Source: Paracentrotus lividus
Lineage: Eukaryota > Echinodermata > Echinoidea > Camarodonta > Echinidae
Assembly (NCBI GenBank): GCA_940671915.1
Contig: CALNVZ010002100.1
Span: 3,405,095-3,469,094 of the forward strand
DNA length: 64,000 bases
Direction of reading: 5' to 3'
Below the pieces are notes generated by a model. The model saw only the letters and a program-made list of their open reading frames with translations, had not been told where the DNA came from and did no database searches. Numbering within the stretch: the stretch's first letter is position 1; each line of letters begins with the position of its first letter. Shown piece by piece: positions 49,101-57,100 of this stretch. The position numbers and the translations under genes are program-made.

Positions 49101-49437
49101 CCCATCTCCCTCCAGCTCCACTCAATCATGCCCTCGATCGACCTCAGACTGGTGGAAGAAGAGCCAACGGCACCCCGCGCTCGAGCTCTGCCTCTGCTCT
49201 GGGGGAGGAGTTGCGCAAAAGGACCCCATGCAGGCATTGACTCACCAACGCCAACTGGACTGAAGGTGTTAGTTCTGGAGTAAACAACGGATAAGTTCAA
49301 TGCATGGACATGAAAATGTAAAATATATTGATCAAAATTTACAGTTGGTAGTTAGATTTATTAAAACTTAGATAATAAACTAAGCCGAGTTTACTCACTT
49401 CTGTTTCGTAACTGTTCTTCTGACAATAAAACGACAT
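28002..49437 (-). CDS. AARSD1: AARSD1 (alanyl-tRNA editing protein, AlaX-type), whole gene, 12 coding exons
   Basis: Exons 1-3 (49437-49399, 48538-48410, 47812-47795) plus copy-A exons 4-12 (34456-34315, 33912-33855, 33468-33312, 32589-32473, 31524-31394, 30368-30302, 29606-29460, 28984-28890, 28137-28002) join in phase to 1236 nt. That is 411 residues, against 412 in human AARSD1. The family hydrolyses Ser (or Gly) wrongly attached to tRNA-Ala. The protein has a small AlaRS-like N-terminal barrel with the LEDTVLFPEGGGQPDDRG loop, then the editing domain with zinc ligands H104 and H108 (HMQQH) and C208 and H212 (CCGTH). A C-terminal extension follows. It should act in the cytosol. Copy B of exons 4-12 lies between exons 3 and 4 and is frame-damaged. 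Confidence 0.96.
28341..28503. mobile_element. MITE with GGGCCCTATTGCATAAAG end
   Basis: The left end GGGCCCTATTGCATAAAG pairs imperfectly with the right end TTTATACAACGCAACAGGG, and the interior has AACTTTGCCATCAATGG against CAATTGATTGCAAAGTT. CTGATCA lies on both sides (28334-28340 and 28504-28510) and may be the target duplication. The exact ends are uncertain. Confidence 0.65.
28711..28868. mobile_element. MITE of the ACAGTC...ATTATAA family
   Basis: ATCTACTCCCATTATAACAA at the left is matched by TTATAATGGGAATTGACTGT at the right. It belongs to the same family as 26399 and 31791. It lies just downstream of AARSD1 exon 11, in the intron. Confidence 0.65.
28890..28984 (-). CDS. AARSD1: AARSD1 exon 11
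   Basis: The acceptor is TTCTTGTAG|AATGCA and the donor CCAAG|GTATAA. The exon encodes NALMLLSVGEENGAGLFLVA then GPTDIVEEAGP. This matches the LFLTVGDEKGAGLFLLAGP region of human AARSD1. It is 95 nt and leaves in phase 2. Confidence 0.95.
29460..29606 (-). CDS. AARSD1: AARSD1 exon 10
   Basis: The acceptor is TTGTATCAG|ACATCT and the donor TTTGAT|GTGAGT. The 49 codons include TSLTLLRELAVLEAKHY and LLSMHRKEGDSEYMNSVANE, the latter almost identical to the conserved LHRKEGDSEFMN segment. It is phase 0 on both sides. Confidence 0.96.
29817..30092. mobile_element. Inverted-repeat element ending in GGTTCCCACAG with TCATGGAAA repeats
   Basis: GGTTCCCACAGTCATGGAAA at the left is mirrored by AAATTTCTGTGGGAACCC, which occurs twice (about 29953 and 30074). 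The interior holds repeated CATGGAAA and CCTTGAAAAT units. It is intronic in AARSD1, and open frames here are not genes. Confidence 0.65.
30302..30368 (-). CDS. AARSD1: AARSD1 exon 9
   Basis: The acceptor is GATTGCAG|GTGCGG and the donor AATAAG|GTAACC. It encodes CGPDEHVQQVDKIQKSLKVA then NK, matching CGAEDHVEAVKKLQ in human. Its first base completes the lysine codon begun in exon 8. Confidence 0.94.
30459..30645. mobile_element. Foldback MITE with AATGCATGC / GCATGCACTATT ends
   Basis: The left arm (TGCATGCGCTACCATGCAAC, later CAAATACTAAATTATTCC) pairs with the right arm (GATAATTTAGTATTTGGAG, later GTTGCATTAATAGAGCATGC). The centre has the palindrome GAGGCCGTAGGCCGAG. It is intronic in AARSD1. 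Confidence 0.75.
31069..31217. mobile_element. Near-perfect palindromic MITE, 149 bases
   Basis: AATCTGGGGGGCATTTCATC at 31069 begins an arm of about 50 bases that pairs with the right arm ending GATGAAATGCCCCCCAGATT at 31217, with only two or three mismatches by eye (such as GTCGGACG against GTCAGACA). The loop is about 45 bases. It is a typical foldback MITE, intronic in AARSD1, and is also present in copy B near 41935. Confidence 0.88.
31394..31524 (-). CDS. AARSD1: AARSD1 exon 8
   Basis: The acceptor is CATTACAG|GCTATC and the donor CTCAA|GTAAGT. It encodes AIKLLNAEKGKKGKMNLFFL then AGNRVLSYL, matching IKILGTEKGKKNKSNLIFLAGNRVL in human. It leaves in phase 2. Confidence 0.95.
31791..31971. 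mobile_element. MITE of the ACAGTCC...ATTATAATGAG family
   Basis: TATACAGTCCACTCTCATTA and TAATGAGATGC at the left are mirrored by CTCATTATAATAAGAG and AGACTGTAT at the right. It is intact in copy A and has lost bases in copy B. Confidence 0.75.
32193..32430 (+). mobile_element. tRNA-derived SINE
   Basis: The head has RNA polymerase III promoter boxes: A box TGGCGCAATCAG (32200-32211) and B box GGGTTTGATCCC (32243-32254). The anticodon-arm region does not fold into a clean cloverleaf acceptor stem. A tRNA-unrelated body follows, ending CAGGGCCCGCTGGGAGACC and CCTGGGTAAATAA. The same 3' body is found at 11330 (plus) and 61560 (minus), so it is a dispersed family. It is intronic in AARSD1, antisense to it. 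Confidence 0.85.
32473..32589 (-). CDS. AARSD1: AARSD1 exon 7 (CxxxH zinc site)
   Basis: The acceptor is CACTGCAG|GTTCGG and the donor TTACAG|GTAAAT. The 39 codons read VRTRGLPDDHVGLVRIVEIE then GIEANMCCGTHVSNLSHLQ. C208 and H212 of CCGTH complete the editing-site zinc cluster with the two His in exon 4. RGLPDDH and MCCGTHVSNL are near-identical to human. Confidence 0.97.
33312..33468 (-). CDS. AARSD1: AARSD1 exon 6
   Basis: The acceptor is CATTTTATAG|GGATTT and the donor GAGGAG|GTAAGA. It encodes DLGREKSFIELDTPKITLEQ then IEEIEKDVNEAIRRCVPM, corresponding to the ELGRLRSVIELDSPSVTAEQ region of the human protein. It is 157 nt and ends in phase 0. Confidence 0.96.
33855..33912 (-). CDS. AARSD1: AARSD1 exon 5
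   Basis: The acceptor is ATTTGTTAG|GTCAGC and the donor TCATG|GTAAGT. It encodes QHLVTAIADNKYGWKTTS plus split Gly and Trp codons, matching GQHLITAVADLLFGLKTTSW. The exon is only 58 nt. Confidence 0.96.
34315..34456 (-). CDS. AARSD1: AARSD1 exon 4 (HxxxH zinc site)
   Basis: The acceptor is TTTCTTGTAG|ATAAAT and the donor ATTCAG|GTAAAT. It encodes INDVEVLRITRRGADAIHFV, then a linker and VDWRRRFDHMQQHSG. H104 and H108 of HMQQH are the first two editing-site zinc ligands. The same exon in copy B (45216-45084) is nine bases shorter. Confidence 0.96.
34540..36482. mobile_element. TTAA-flanked non-autonomous DNA transposon carrying a minisatellite
   Basis: The outermost bases are AGTGGAATAGTAAAGA (left) and, inverted, AGTGGAATATTAAAGA (right), with TTAA directly outside both ends (34536-34539 and 36483-36486). 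TTAA duplication is characteristic of piggyBac and Kolobok superfamilies. A second inverted pair lies inside: TTGATGACGTCATAAGTG near 34707 and, on the other strand, TTGATGACGTCACAAGTG near 36299. Each includes the CRE-like palindrome TGACGTCA. Between them is a 1.3-kb minisatellite. There is no transposase frame. A degraded duplicate is at 45296-47201. Confidence 0.82.
34800..36130 (+). repeat. 30-base minisatellite (TTTATGTTATTCATTG core), about 40 copies
   Basis: The unit is close to TTTTTCTCACTTTCC followed by TTATGTTATTCATTG. Length variants of 28-33 bases come from T-run changes. Because the unit is T/C-rich with few purine combinations, all three plus frames stay open for hundreds of codons, giving hydrophobic ten-residue repeats such as SLSLCYSLFF. 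These frames lack any conserved domain and shift into each other with T-run length, so they are not genes. Confidence 0.92.
38937..45216 (-). pseudogene. Damaged second copy of AARSD1 exons 4-12
   Basis: Nine exons can be located by alignment to copy A: 45216-45084, 44695-44637, 44263-44110, 43417-43305, 42387-42260, 41250-41185, 40503-40356, about 39888-39798 and about 39071-38937. Lengths (copy B against A) are 133/142, 59/58, 154/157, 113/117, 128/131, 66/67, 148/147, about 91/95 and 135/136. Several frames therefore break. The donor of exon 5 (GTAAGT to GTAGTT), the donor of exon 11 and the acceptor of exon 12 are also altered. It lies in the transcript path between exon 3 and the good exon 4. 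Whether it exists in the organism is doubtful. Confidence 0.85.
43036..43250 (+). mobile_element. tRNA-derived SINE, copy B duplicate
   Basis: This is the same SINE as 32193-32430, carried along in copy B. The B box has lost a T (GGGTTGATCCCC), among other one-base losses. Confidence 0.8.
45296..47201. mobile_element. TTAA-flanked minisatellite transposon, copy B duplicate
   Basis: The duplicate of 34540-36482 is flanked by TTAA at 45292-45295 and 47202-47205. The terminal AGTGGAATA motif is kept on the left and TATTCCACT on the right. The internal 30-base minisatellite spans about 45545-46860 and again produces three long open plus-strand frames, with many T-run length changes relative to copy A. 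Confidence 0.8.
47686..47710. other. Assembly gap (25 N)
   Basis: This run of 25 N lies 295 bases right of the end of copy B and 84 bases left of the AARSD1 exon 3 donor side, preceded by a long poly-A tract on the plus strand (47609-47635). Its position next to the duplication points to a local assembly join. Confidence 0.98.
47795..47812 (-). CDS. AARSD1: AARSD1 exon 3, an 18-nt micro-exon
   Basis: CCT GAT GAC AGA GGA AAA (PDDRGK) is flanked by a good acceptor (GCCCAACCAG) and donor (GTAAGTAATG), phase 0 on both sides. It joins exon 2 (PEGGGQ) to exon 4 (INDVEVL) and reconstructs the family's FPEGGGQPDDRG-x-IND sequence without gaps. Without it the conserved PDDRG would be missing, so the micro-exon is well supported. 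Confidence 0.93.
48410..48538 (-). CDS. AARSD1: AARSD1 exon 2
   Basis: The acceptor is TACTCATCAG|CTGGTT and the donor GGCCAG|GTACTT. The 43 codons read LVTKVVSCTQAQVKIEVNGK, then KQNVKGFELILEDTVLFPEG and GGQ. The LEDTLLFPEGGGQ motif is diagnostic of AlaX and AlaRS editing modules. Confidence 0.97.
49399..49437 (-). CDS. AARSD1: AARSD1 exon 1 (start codon)
   Basis: ATG TCG TTT TAT TGT CAG begins MSFYCQKNSYETE, then the donor GTGAGT. Human AARSD1 starts MAFQCQRDSYAREF, so the start is secure. The exon's coding part is 39 nt and phase 0. The ATG context is AAGATGT. The upstream region (49440-49520) is GC-richer (GGCGCGCGC) and is a plausible promoter. Confidence 0.95.
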
Positions 49438-49545
49438 CTTGGGTTAATGCAAGCTAGCTGTATGTGCAATGTGGCGCGCGCTTTTTAGTCTTGTCTGTGC
49501 AGACCATGTGCAAATCATCCCATGAACAAAATAATTTCCTTCTAA

Positions 49546-49982
49546 TTGGGCCCGGGGGGGGGGGGGGGGGTCACTCACTCACCACATGATGTGCTACGCA
49601 TGCGTGTCCCCAAAAAGCGTCGAAAAGGGTCTGTTTTCAAACCTTTCGAGGGTCGAACGCTTTTCCTAAAATAGGGGTGTTTTTTAATTTCAATCGCCAT
49701 TTTCATAAAAATATGGGTGTTTTCAGCGGAAATTGCTGTTTTGGGCCAATATTTTCACGGTGTATACGCCATTTAGGGGGTGTTTTCACCCAAAATGGCT
49801 GTTTTGGGTTCAAAATTTCACGGTGTTTGTGCCATTTAGGGTATGTTTTTGCAGTCTGACGTCGAAAAGGGGTGCAAATTTGACTTCATGCAATGAGACG
49901 TTTAGGGTCCATTTGGGGTGCGGGGACACGCATGGGTAGCACTTTTTTCTTTGAGTGACCCCCCCCCCCCGGGAATTCGGGC
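49546..49982. mobile_element. G/C-run-ended inverted-repeat element with internal repeats
   Basis: CGGGGGGG then GTCACTCACTCACC on the left is mirrored by TTTGAGTGACCCCCCC and CCGGG on the right. AATTGGGCC before and AATTCGGGCC at the far end may be the target duplication. The interior has repeated units around TTTTCACGGTGT, GCCATTTAGGG and AAAATGGCTGTTTTGGG, and GACACGCATG palindromic parts. Frames over it are not genes. Confidence 0.7.
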
Positions 49983-50014
49983 CAGAATAAATGTCAGTGA
50001 GCTCGTGCCCAAAA

Positions 50015-50172
50015 CCTTGCGTTTTTTTTTTAAAGTGGATGGACTGACCCGAAAGTGTGGGGGGGGGGGGGGCTGAACAGGCTCAAAATCTCAAATCTAT
50101 GGTCATTTTCGCGTTTTTGTACACGTTTGCTGAAAAAAGTGGCAGCATCAGCACTGCAGGGTCTGCAAGAAC
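50015..50172. mobile_element. Diverged relative of the 18003-18161 element
   Basis: It shares GGGCTGAACAGGCTCAAAAT and TTTTTGTACACGTTTGCTG with the element at 18003, in the same order. The terminal inverted repeats are decayed (TTGCGTTTTT against CTGCAGGGTCTGC), so the limits are approximate. Confidence 0.6.
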
Positions 50173-50920
50173 AAAAATTAATAAATAGGCCTTACATTAA
50201 AAAACAAATATTGTGTACGGCCTATACATTTTTCTCATTTCCCCACATCTTAAAATATCAATTTAGTTCAATTGAATACGTTTATTCAGATGAAAAAGAG
50301 AATTCTACAGCAAATAAGGCTAGCAAATTATTGATGTTAGGGGGAGCGGAGCCAAAGGGCTTCATCAGCCCCCTACCTCCACAGTGTGAAAATTACCATG
50401 AATTTATTCATGTTCAGCCACCCTTCGAAAACACTCTGTAGCCCCTCAGTCTATATATGATTTCAAAATTCAACCTATATTCAAAATTTATTTCAGAAAC
50501 AGTTTTAAAAAATGAATAGAAAGCTTTGAAGAAATTATTTTAAATAGGCCTATGCTATGCATATATACATAAAACAAAAACTGGAGAGGAAAAACAAAAT
50601 CGGAATAAAACATTTTTTTTCCCGATGTTGAGTTAGAGGTACAACTTTTATTTTTAGTACCGGTATGCCATTTATGGTGCATTTTCAGGGTATGTGAATG
50701 CATCAATTTTGTCTGAGAATAAGAAAGGCAAAAACATATTTGGGTGGGGGGTCATTTCACGGTCTCAAGTCATCCATGACCCCAACGAAAGAATAACCCT
50801 TTTTTATGACTCAGGCAAAGGCCTAAGAATTAATTTTTGGTATTCTACTCCTTAATCTTTTTATTGGGGGGGGGCGGCTGCCATAGGACCGATGCCCGGT
50901 CCCCAACCCCCGCCGCCCCA

Positions 50921-50930
50921 AAAAAAAAAA

Positions 50931-50970
<40 letters not shown>
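50921..50970. repeat. Poly-A tract after a C-rich motif
   Basis: CCGCCGCCCC is followed by about 48 A with one C. A matching G-run/C-run pair just left (50866 and 50900-50920) suggests a small retroposed or foldback element whose identity I cannot name. Confidence 0.55.
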
Positions 50971-50973
<3 letters not shown>

Positions 50974-53832
50974 TACCGGTACCTGGATTATGATCTCATT
51001 GGGGAGAATCGATTAGATTTCACAAGTTTTTTGCGACTTTTATCAGCTTTTCCCAAAGTTTATTCGGCAACTTGAATTTCATTGTTTTCATTTAGTTGCA
51101 CAACGAACAAATAGTCCGAGATTCAAGACTAGCTTGCCCCGTTTACATAGAGTGCACGTCGTCGTATATATACAGTGCATGTATGAATATAAATACACTG
51201 CATTGCATGCATGCACTGTATGAGTTTTTACATGTATTGATGTAATACTAATTGATTAGCCCTTCGAAATAAGAGTTTTGAGAGAATAATTGAATGGTAA
51301 GTCATCTCCGATACCTCTACTTCACTTTTATATATTTCATCATGAGAATTGCGTTCAGAAGATGTACTCTGGATAATTTATTTCGTCTTTTATAACACTA
51401 AAAATTCTGAATCTTGATTCTTCTCAATTCAGTTTGTGTTGTCTGTTGAACTATGTATGTTAAATCGAATGATGATGATGCTGCATGCAGGCTGCCCTTG
51501 TAATTTGGATGCTGCTGTTGACTGCACTGCAACATGCATGGATTTGTGAATGTTGTGAGTGGATTTGTATTGTGACATCTCTAACAATCATATTCATAAG
51601 CTTATTTTCTGCAACAGTCTGTATTGTGTGTGTGTCCTTAGTTAAGACGGCCAACAAACAAGTTCAGTCAGTGAAATGCCACTTTCTGAATCTGTAGAAC
51701 CTATCTAATTTGTAACCTTGTAGATTCTAGACAAAAAGAAAAGAATTTAGAATTTTTTTTATTTTACCCTTTTGTCATATAGATACCCTCTAGATGTGTT
51801 TGTAGTTGTTTGTATAGGCAAGACATTTTTGTTCTTGTTGTTATGGCATGCCACATAATTTCAGGAAGATTGGAAATCTAAAATGTGTGAAAGCGTTGCG
51901 TTGATTCTGGAGGGTGCAATTCATGAATTGTGCAGTCGCTACTGATAGTACTGTTATACCCGGTTGTTGTATGTCCGGACGGGTTGTTTGTCCGGACAAT
52001 TTAAGACGGCAATTTTAGGAGCTTTGTGATCAATATTTCATTAATTGATTGAAAATAATATCAGACAATATAACAAAGCACAAATATTCACAAATATTTT
52101 TGCTATTTACTGCACAAATTTTGAAAAAATTGAGAGCAAAAGATGATGTTTTTATCTGCTTAAGTGTCCGGACAATGAGACACAATATTTTTATCATAAT
52201 TCCCAGCAACCTCTGACCTTTGATACCACTTATGGGGTTATTTAATCTTGTTGTCCAGTTTTATTTTAATAAACTGTTTAACATATTCCTGAGCTTTCAC
52301 ATCATATCATAAGTAAAAGATTTGGTCTAAAATTGACTTTTGTACAAGAGTAAGATAAAAGAAAGTGTTTGTTTTTTTACATTAAAAAAAATATATATTT
52401 TTCATGCTTTTGTAAGGTTAAAAAAAAAAACTTTTAAAAAGCCATGAAGGAGGGGGAAAAGCCAATAAGAAAGTAATCTTTCTAGCCTATTTAAAAATTA
52501 TATATTTTTTACACAGTCCCAGTCATTGCCTTTTGTGTGTTTTATCTGCTGTTGCTGCTAACATTACAAAATCTACACATTCTTCCCTGTAACTTGGAAT
52601 ACCTCTGTCAATATTCCAGGTAGTGACTTGATTTAAGAACTGTTTTTTTCTTTTGAATTGATGGTACGATTCCCTGAAAATGTCTAATTTCTTAAAAGAC
52701 ACTGATCTCCCTACTCAAACAAGCCTTTCCCTTTGCCCCTTGCTGCAGAACAAAATCAGCACATTCTTTCCTCTACCTATAGACTGGAATATCTCAACCA
52801 ATATTTCAGATAACAAGACAATTTAAGTACCATTCTTTTTCTTATTTCACAAGGTTTCCAATGGTACCAAATTTGTTTGGATTCCTTCAAAATTTCAAAA
52901 AGTCACATGGCCAATAAAAATATGGTCTAGATAGACTAGAATTTTATGTTAGAGATTTTATTCTAACTGCATTAATACAAATGTAGTTGGACCATAACTA
53001 ATATTTTTTCAATAACATTTTCATAATCAGTCCACTTTCTTACTCTGACTTCTCAGCTTTCTATTCAAATGATTTTGTATTCTCAGCTGTCAGATTCTGA
53101 GATATATTAATATTCATGAGGAAAAAAAACACACCTTGATTGGGAACTTTTCACTGAATAAAATCTTTGTTGTATGATTGCAAGCCAGTTTTTAAGCAAA
53201 TATCCATGCTCAGTGCTGGCAATTTAGAAATACTTTCTTGTATCAAATGCAGCTTGTGAATATTGTATCACATTATACAAACAAAAAAATATCAAAGTTT
53301 TATATTTCAAATTTTGTGAACAGCTGATTGTATTAGGGTTGTTGAGTATAGGCTACACATTGATTAAATCCTTTCTACCTGTATTTGCCTCAAAGGCTGA
53401 TGCTGTCCACTTGGAAAAAAATCTTTCAAGAATGTTATGTCATATTTTTTGTATTTTTCATGTTTTAATTAATGTCAGAGTTCCAATGCCAAATGGGCCT
53501 TGGTATTGACGTTATTTTTAATTTGTTTGTTTGTTTAATTATGATAATATTTGTACTGAAATGCTGGACATATACTCTAAAATTACAGAACTTCATAGTA
53601 CATGAGGGACACAGAATTCTAAAATCTTGTCTCAAGCATCATTACTGCTTATTTTCTCTATTTTAAATTCTCAAGTCACACACAAAAAAAATGCTATGCT
53701 TCCTTCATTTGTTGACCAATTTGGATTTTGGTTCCATTTCTTAAAAGTACATGAGACATGAGATCTTTAACCCATAACTTTGAAATCTTTCCACATTCTA
53801 TCTGAACTTCCTATTATTTTGTTTTCTTCCAG

Positions 53833-54125
53833 GTCTAAGATGAATGATCTGTGAAGCCCTTGCAATCATCAGTTCTTCATACAATTAGCAATGGGTAGAG
53901 ACTTTGGCCTTACTGTGCTTTGTACTATCATCAAGGAAAGCCACAAGGCTAGTTGCTTTGTGGCTCATCAATTGCTGCAAGGGTGTGGACCAGTGGACAG
54001 GGTCTCTGAGAGTGCCTCTGATTATTGGATTTAATTTGGTGATTAAACTCTAGTGTGATGGAGCCTACAGTGGTGCCTGTAGGATGGAAGAGGGCCATTG
54101 TTAACGAGAAAGTTGTATATATGAG
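53833..54125 (+). CDS. MBD5: MBD5/6 first coding exon (5'UTR and MBD start)
   Basis: The acceptor is GTTTTCTTCCAG|GTCTAAG, so at least one 5' non-coding exon lies upstream. The ATG at 54058 opens [20 protein letters not shown] then YMR, and the donor ATGAG|GTGAGT leaves phase 2. PVGW is the conserved start of the MBD fold. About 225 bases of 5'UTR precede the ATG and contain other short ATGs. Confidence 0.88.
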
Positions 54126-57100
54126 GTGAGTTGGAATAGTGGTGGCAATAAATGGTACATATTGAATACCCAGAAAAGATCTAATTAACGTATCTTTAAA
54201 AAATACTTTGTAATAGGTATAAAAGTCAATCCATCAACATTTTGTTTGTTCAATAATTTTGAAACATAAACATTGACATTTCTGTGTTTTCCATTTAATC
54301 AAAATTTAAGATTATTTCTGTTTCAATTTTATTGTTCTTTTATAATGTTAATATGGACACACCTAAAACTTTAACTCTGAAGGCATTGTTATGTAATACT
54401 GATGATATTTGCATGAATTTCACTCAACCTTGCCAAAGTCAAATCTGTTGGGACTGAAGAACAAAAAATTTGACTTACAAATATTTGAAAACAATAGAAA
54501 ATAAATAGAACAGGAGTTGAAAAGACCTGTGACTTGCGTGATTATTCAACTTATGCTAGTTCAACTTAGGCAAAGTTGACTGTATATGGCAGCACCGTTA
54601 ATAATGTGGATTCTATTATAACTTCATATCTATATATTCATTTCTTAATAGTCCGAGTGGACAGCTTTTGCAGTCGACAGAAGAGATCCAAACCTACCTG
54701 AGTTCTGATGGGACCTGTAAGTGTGGCCTTGAGTGCCCAATCATCCTTGATAAAGTCTTCAACTTTGACCCAAGGGTGCTTTGCAAGCCGCGCACAGCAC
54801 AGGATTAGTGTAGCGAAATGACAATGGACTCACTAATCTCTGCAATCACAAGAGGAAAGTGGTTGCAATGGCAACCTGGCTGACGAGCGTGGAGACAGCG
54901 AACAACAACCAGGTGAGTCTAGAAAAAGTTAGTAAACTTGTAAAATCAGGAATGCTCGTTTCGGTAATATCTCCCCTCTCTTTTTTTTTTTTTTGCATAT
55001 AGATGTACGCTTTGAACCCTGAAGTAGTTTCCGTCCATATTCCATGAGAATTGCAATACACAAATTTAATTCACATTTGAAACAAGGTGCTGATTTATTA
55101 TGTACAGTTAATAATGTAAATGACGATGATCCGATGATTTGTAATAGTGCCTTTTTCTCTGGAAAAGTTATGTTGAATCCTAATCAATTTATTTCTCTCA
55201 TGGTATAAGGCACCTTTTCATTAAGGATATTTAGCAGGTTTACTTACATACAAAGGGTAACAATTTCACTTTATTGTTTTCAGCGGAATTATGTGAAAAG
55301 GATTAAAGGATTTTAATTTATTTTTTTTTAAACAAAACACTAAGATATTGCATTTCAATCATCAATAAACCACAAGTAAAGCACTCATAATAATTCCAAA
55401 TATTTCATTAGTCTAAGATTAAATGCTGGTCTTAATTTGGAATAAAAGTTAAACAACCATTTGGTGATTGCACTTTCTTTGAGTAAATTACTATGAGAAA
55501 AGTATTCTTTTATTTACATTTTACAGATTCAAATAAGAGCAGGACGCGTCCAACTTTGCGGCAGAGATGCAATTTCCGAACTTCCCAACCCCAAACATGC
55601 TTCCCAACTCGATGCATCCTGGACCAGCATGCAGCATTGAATCCATAGTAACCAAATGCATCACATAGATTCAATCCCTTTTGATGCCCATATGCAACGC
55701 AATACCATTGAAGCACAGCAACATCAAATGCGAATGCTCTACGAATTTCACCAGCAGTTTGGAACAAATTTGAAACAGCGTAAGCCTAAAAATCAAGCGA
55801 GTACTTTTGGTGCTAACCAGCACATACAGCCACAGCCACCATTCCCTGGACAAAGTGTTCCTTGCTATGTCTCCTCCACGGTTTGTATCCAGGATGCCTC
55901 GTTTCGCTCATCAAAGATTCCCTTTCCTCATGATTCAATCAGCAGCATCTGGAAGAATGCAAATCTTCATCATGGTCATATTCCAGGTTGGTATGCCTCA
56001 AGAATGATGTCTCTCAGATGGGCAACATGTTTCCAAGACCACAGAATCCCCAGATGTAATAGCCCGGCATGTATGGAGACGATGGTCATATGTATATGGC
56101 TGGACCTACTAGTCCTACATTTCCAAGAAGCGACATCCTAGAGCGGAACAAAAGAAGAAGAGGCACGTAGTGCTGATCAAGATAAAGAAGTGCCAACTAC
56201 TTGTCTCCAATACAGCATGTACTCTGTGAATCTGACACCCGCTCCATGTCTGCTAGTAATCTTCTTTCTATTGCCGCTAAAGCCCAGTTAGCTAGCAAAC
56301 ACAGCAGGAGGCTGTATGCAGGATGCCAACCTAGCTAGTCAATCTACTACAACTTCCACTGAGGAATTGACAAACTCATCAAAGCCCATTCAGCAAACAG
56401 GCAAACACCGAGTCCAGTGAGAAAGATGGAAACTGATCCATCATCAGTAGATCACACAATGTCCCAGATCAGACAACACCCACTGACAAGTCACCTGGAT
56501 GTTTGAAACAATAGAATCCTCCTGTTACAGATGTTGTCAGAATTCCAAAGTGAAGTACATGTTGATAGAGTTACAGGAAATCCGCGGAACAGGAAATAAA
56601 AAAAAATGGAAAAGCAAAAAAAAATACTGAAATTCTACAGAGGGAGAAGACTCTGTAATGGAATCACATGAGTAAGGATGGTTCTTTGGAACAAGAGAGA
56701 CAGTCACATTTCATCTCTGTAAACTCAGTCCTCACCATCACAACTAAAGTGTCCCAGTCAAAGCTCGGAAAGTACTGTGAGAAGCCCAGGAGCACAGTCT
56801 AAACCAATTAAGGGTGAATCAACTAAAAACCAAGTTATGCCTGATAGAGCCTTTGAAATGTGATAATGTCAAGCAAGATGGTTCTCCTGGAAAGCCATCA
56901 AAGTTGATAGTGTCCAGGCAATGGTTGTGAAGTTGCAATCTAACAAACATACTCATCCATGCAACATACCATGAATGAAGAAGAACTACAGAGGTTAAAA
57001 TGGAGCAAGAATATCACAAGCACTGACAAAAACAACACCTGCTGTGCCTGTAATTTTGCAACAGCCAATGCAGACGGCTTTCCAGTTGAGACCATGCAGG

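Larger units (their letters stand above)
49438..53832. other. Intergenic DNA between the divergent AARSD1 and MBD5/6 genes
   Basis: This 4.4-kb stretch presumably holds both promoters and any 5' non-coding exons of MBD5/6, none of which I can place. It contains two C/G-run elements (49546-49982 and 50015-50172), a poly-A tract (50921-50970), a GC-box-like G run near 50866, and several TGTCCGGAC motifs around 51975-52170. I see no supportable coding region. Confidence 0.5.

Noticed and set aside
49070-49300. 76-codon minus-strand frame upstream of AARSD1 exon 2
   Set aside because: It lies in AARSD1 intron 1, in a locally GC-rich patch with no donor or acceptor placing it in the transcript and no similarity to the family.
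57044-57046. ATG at 57044 as the start of a separate 1048-residue gene
   Set aside because: MBD5/6-like sequence continues upstream in shifted frames and the region lies inside one long exon; the ATG is only where the clean frame begins.
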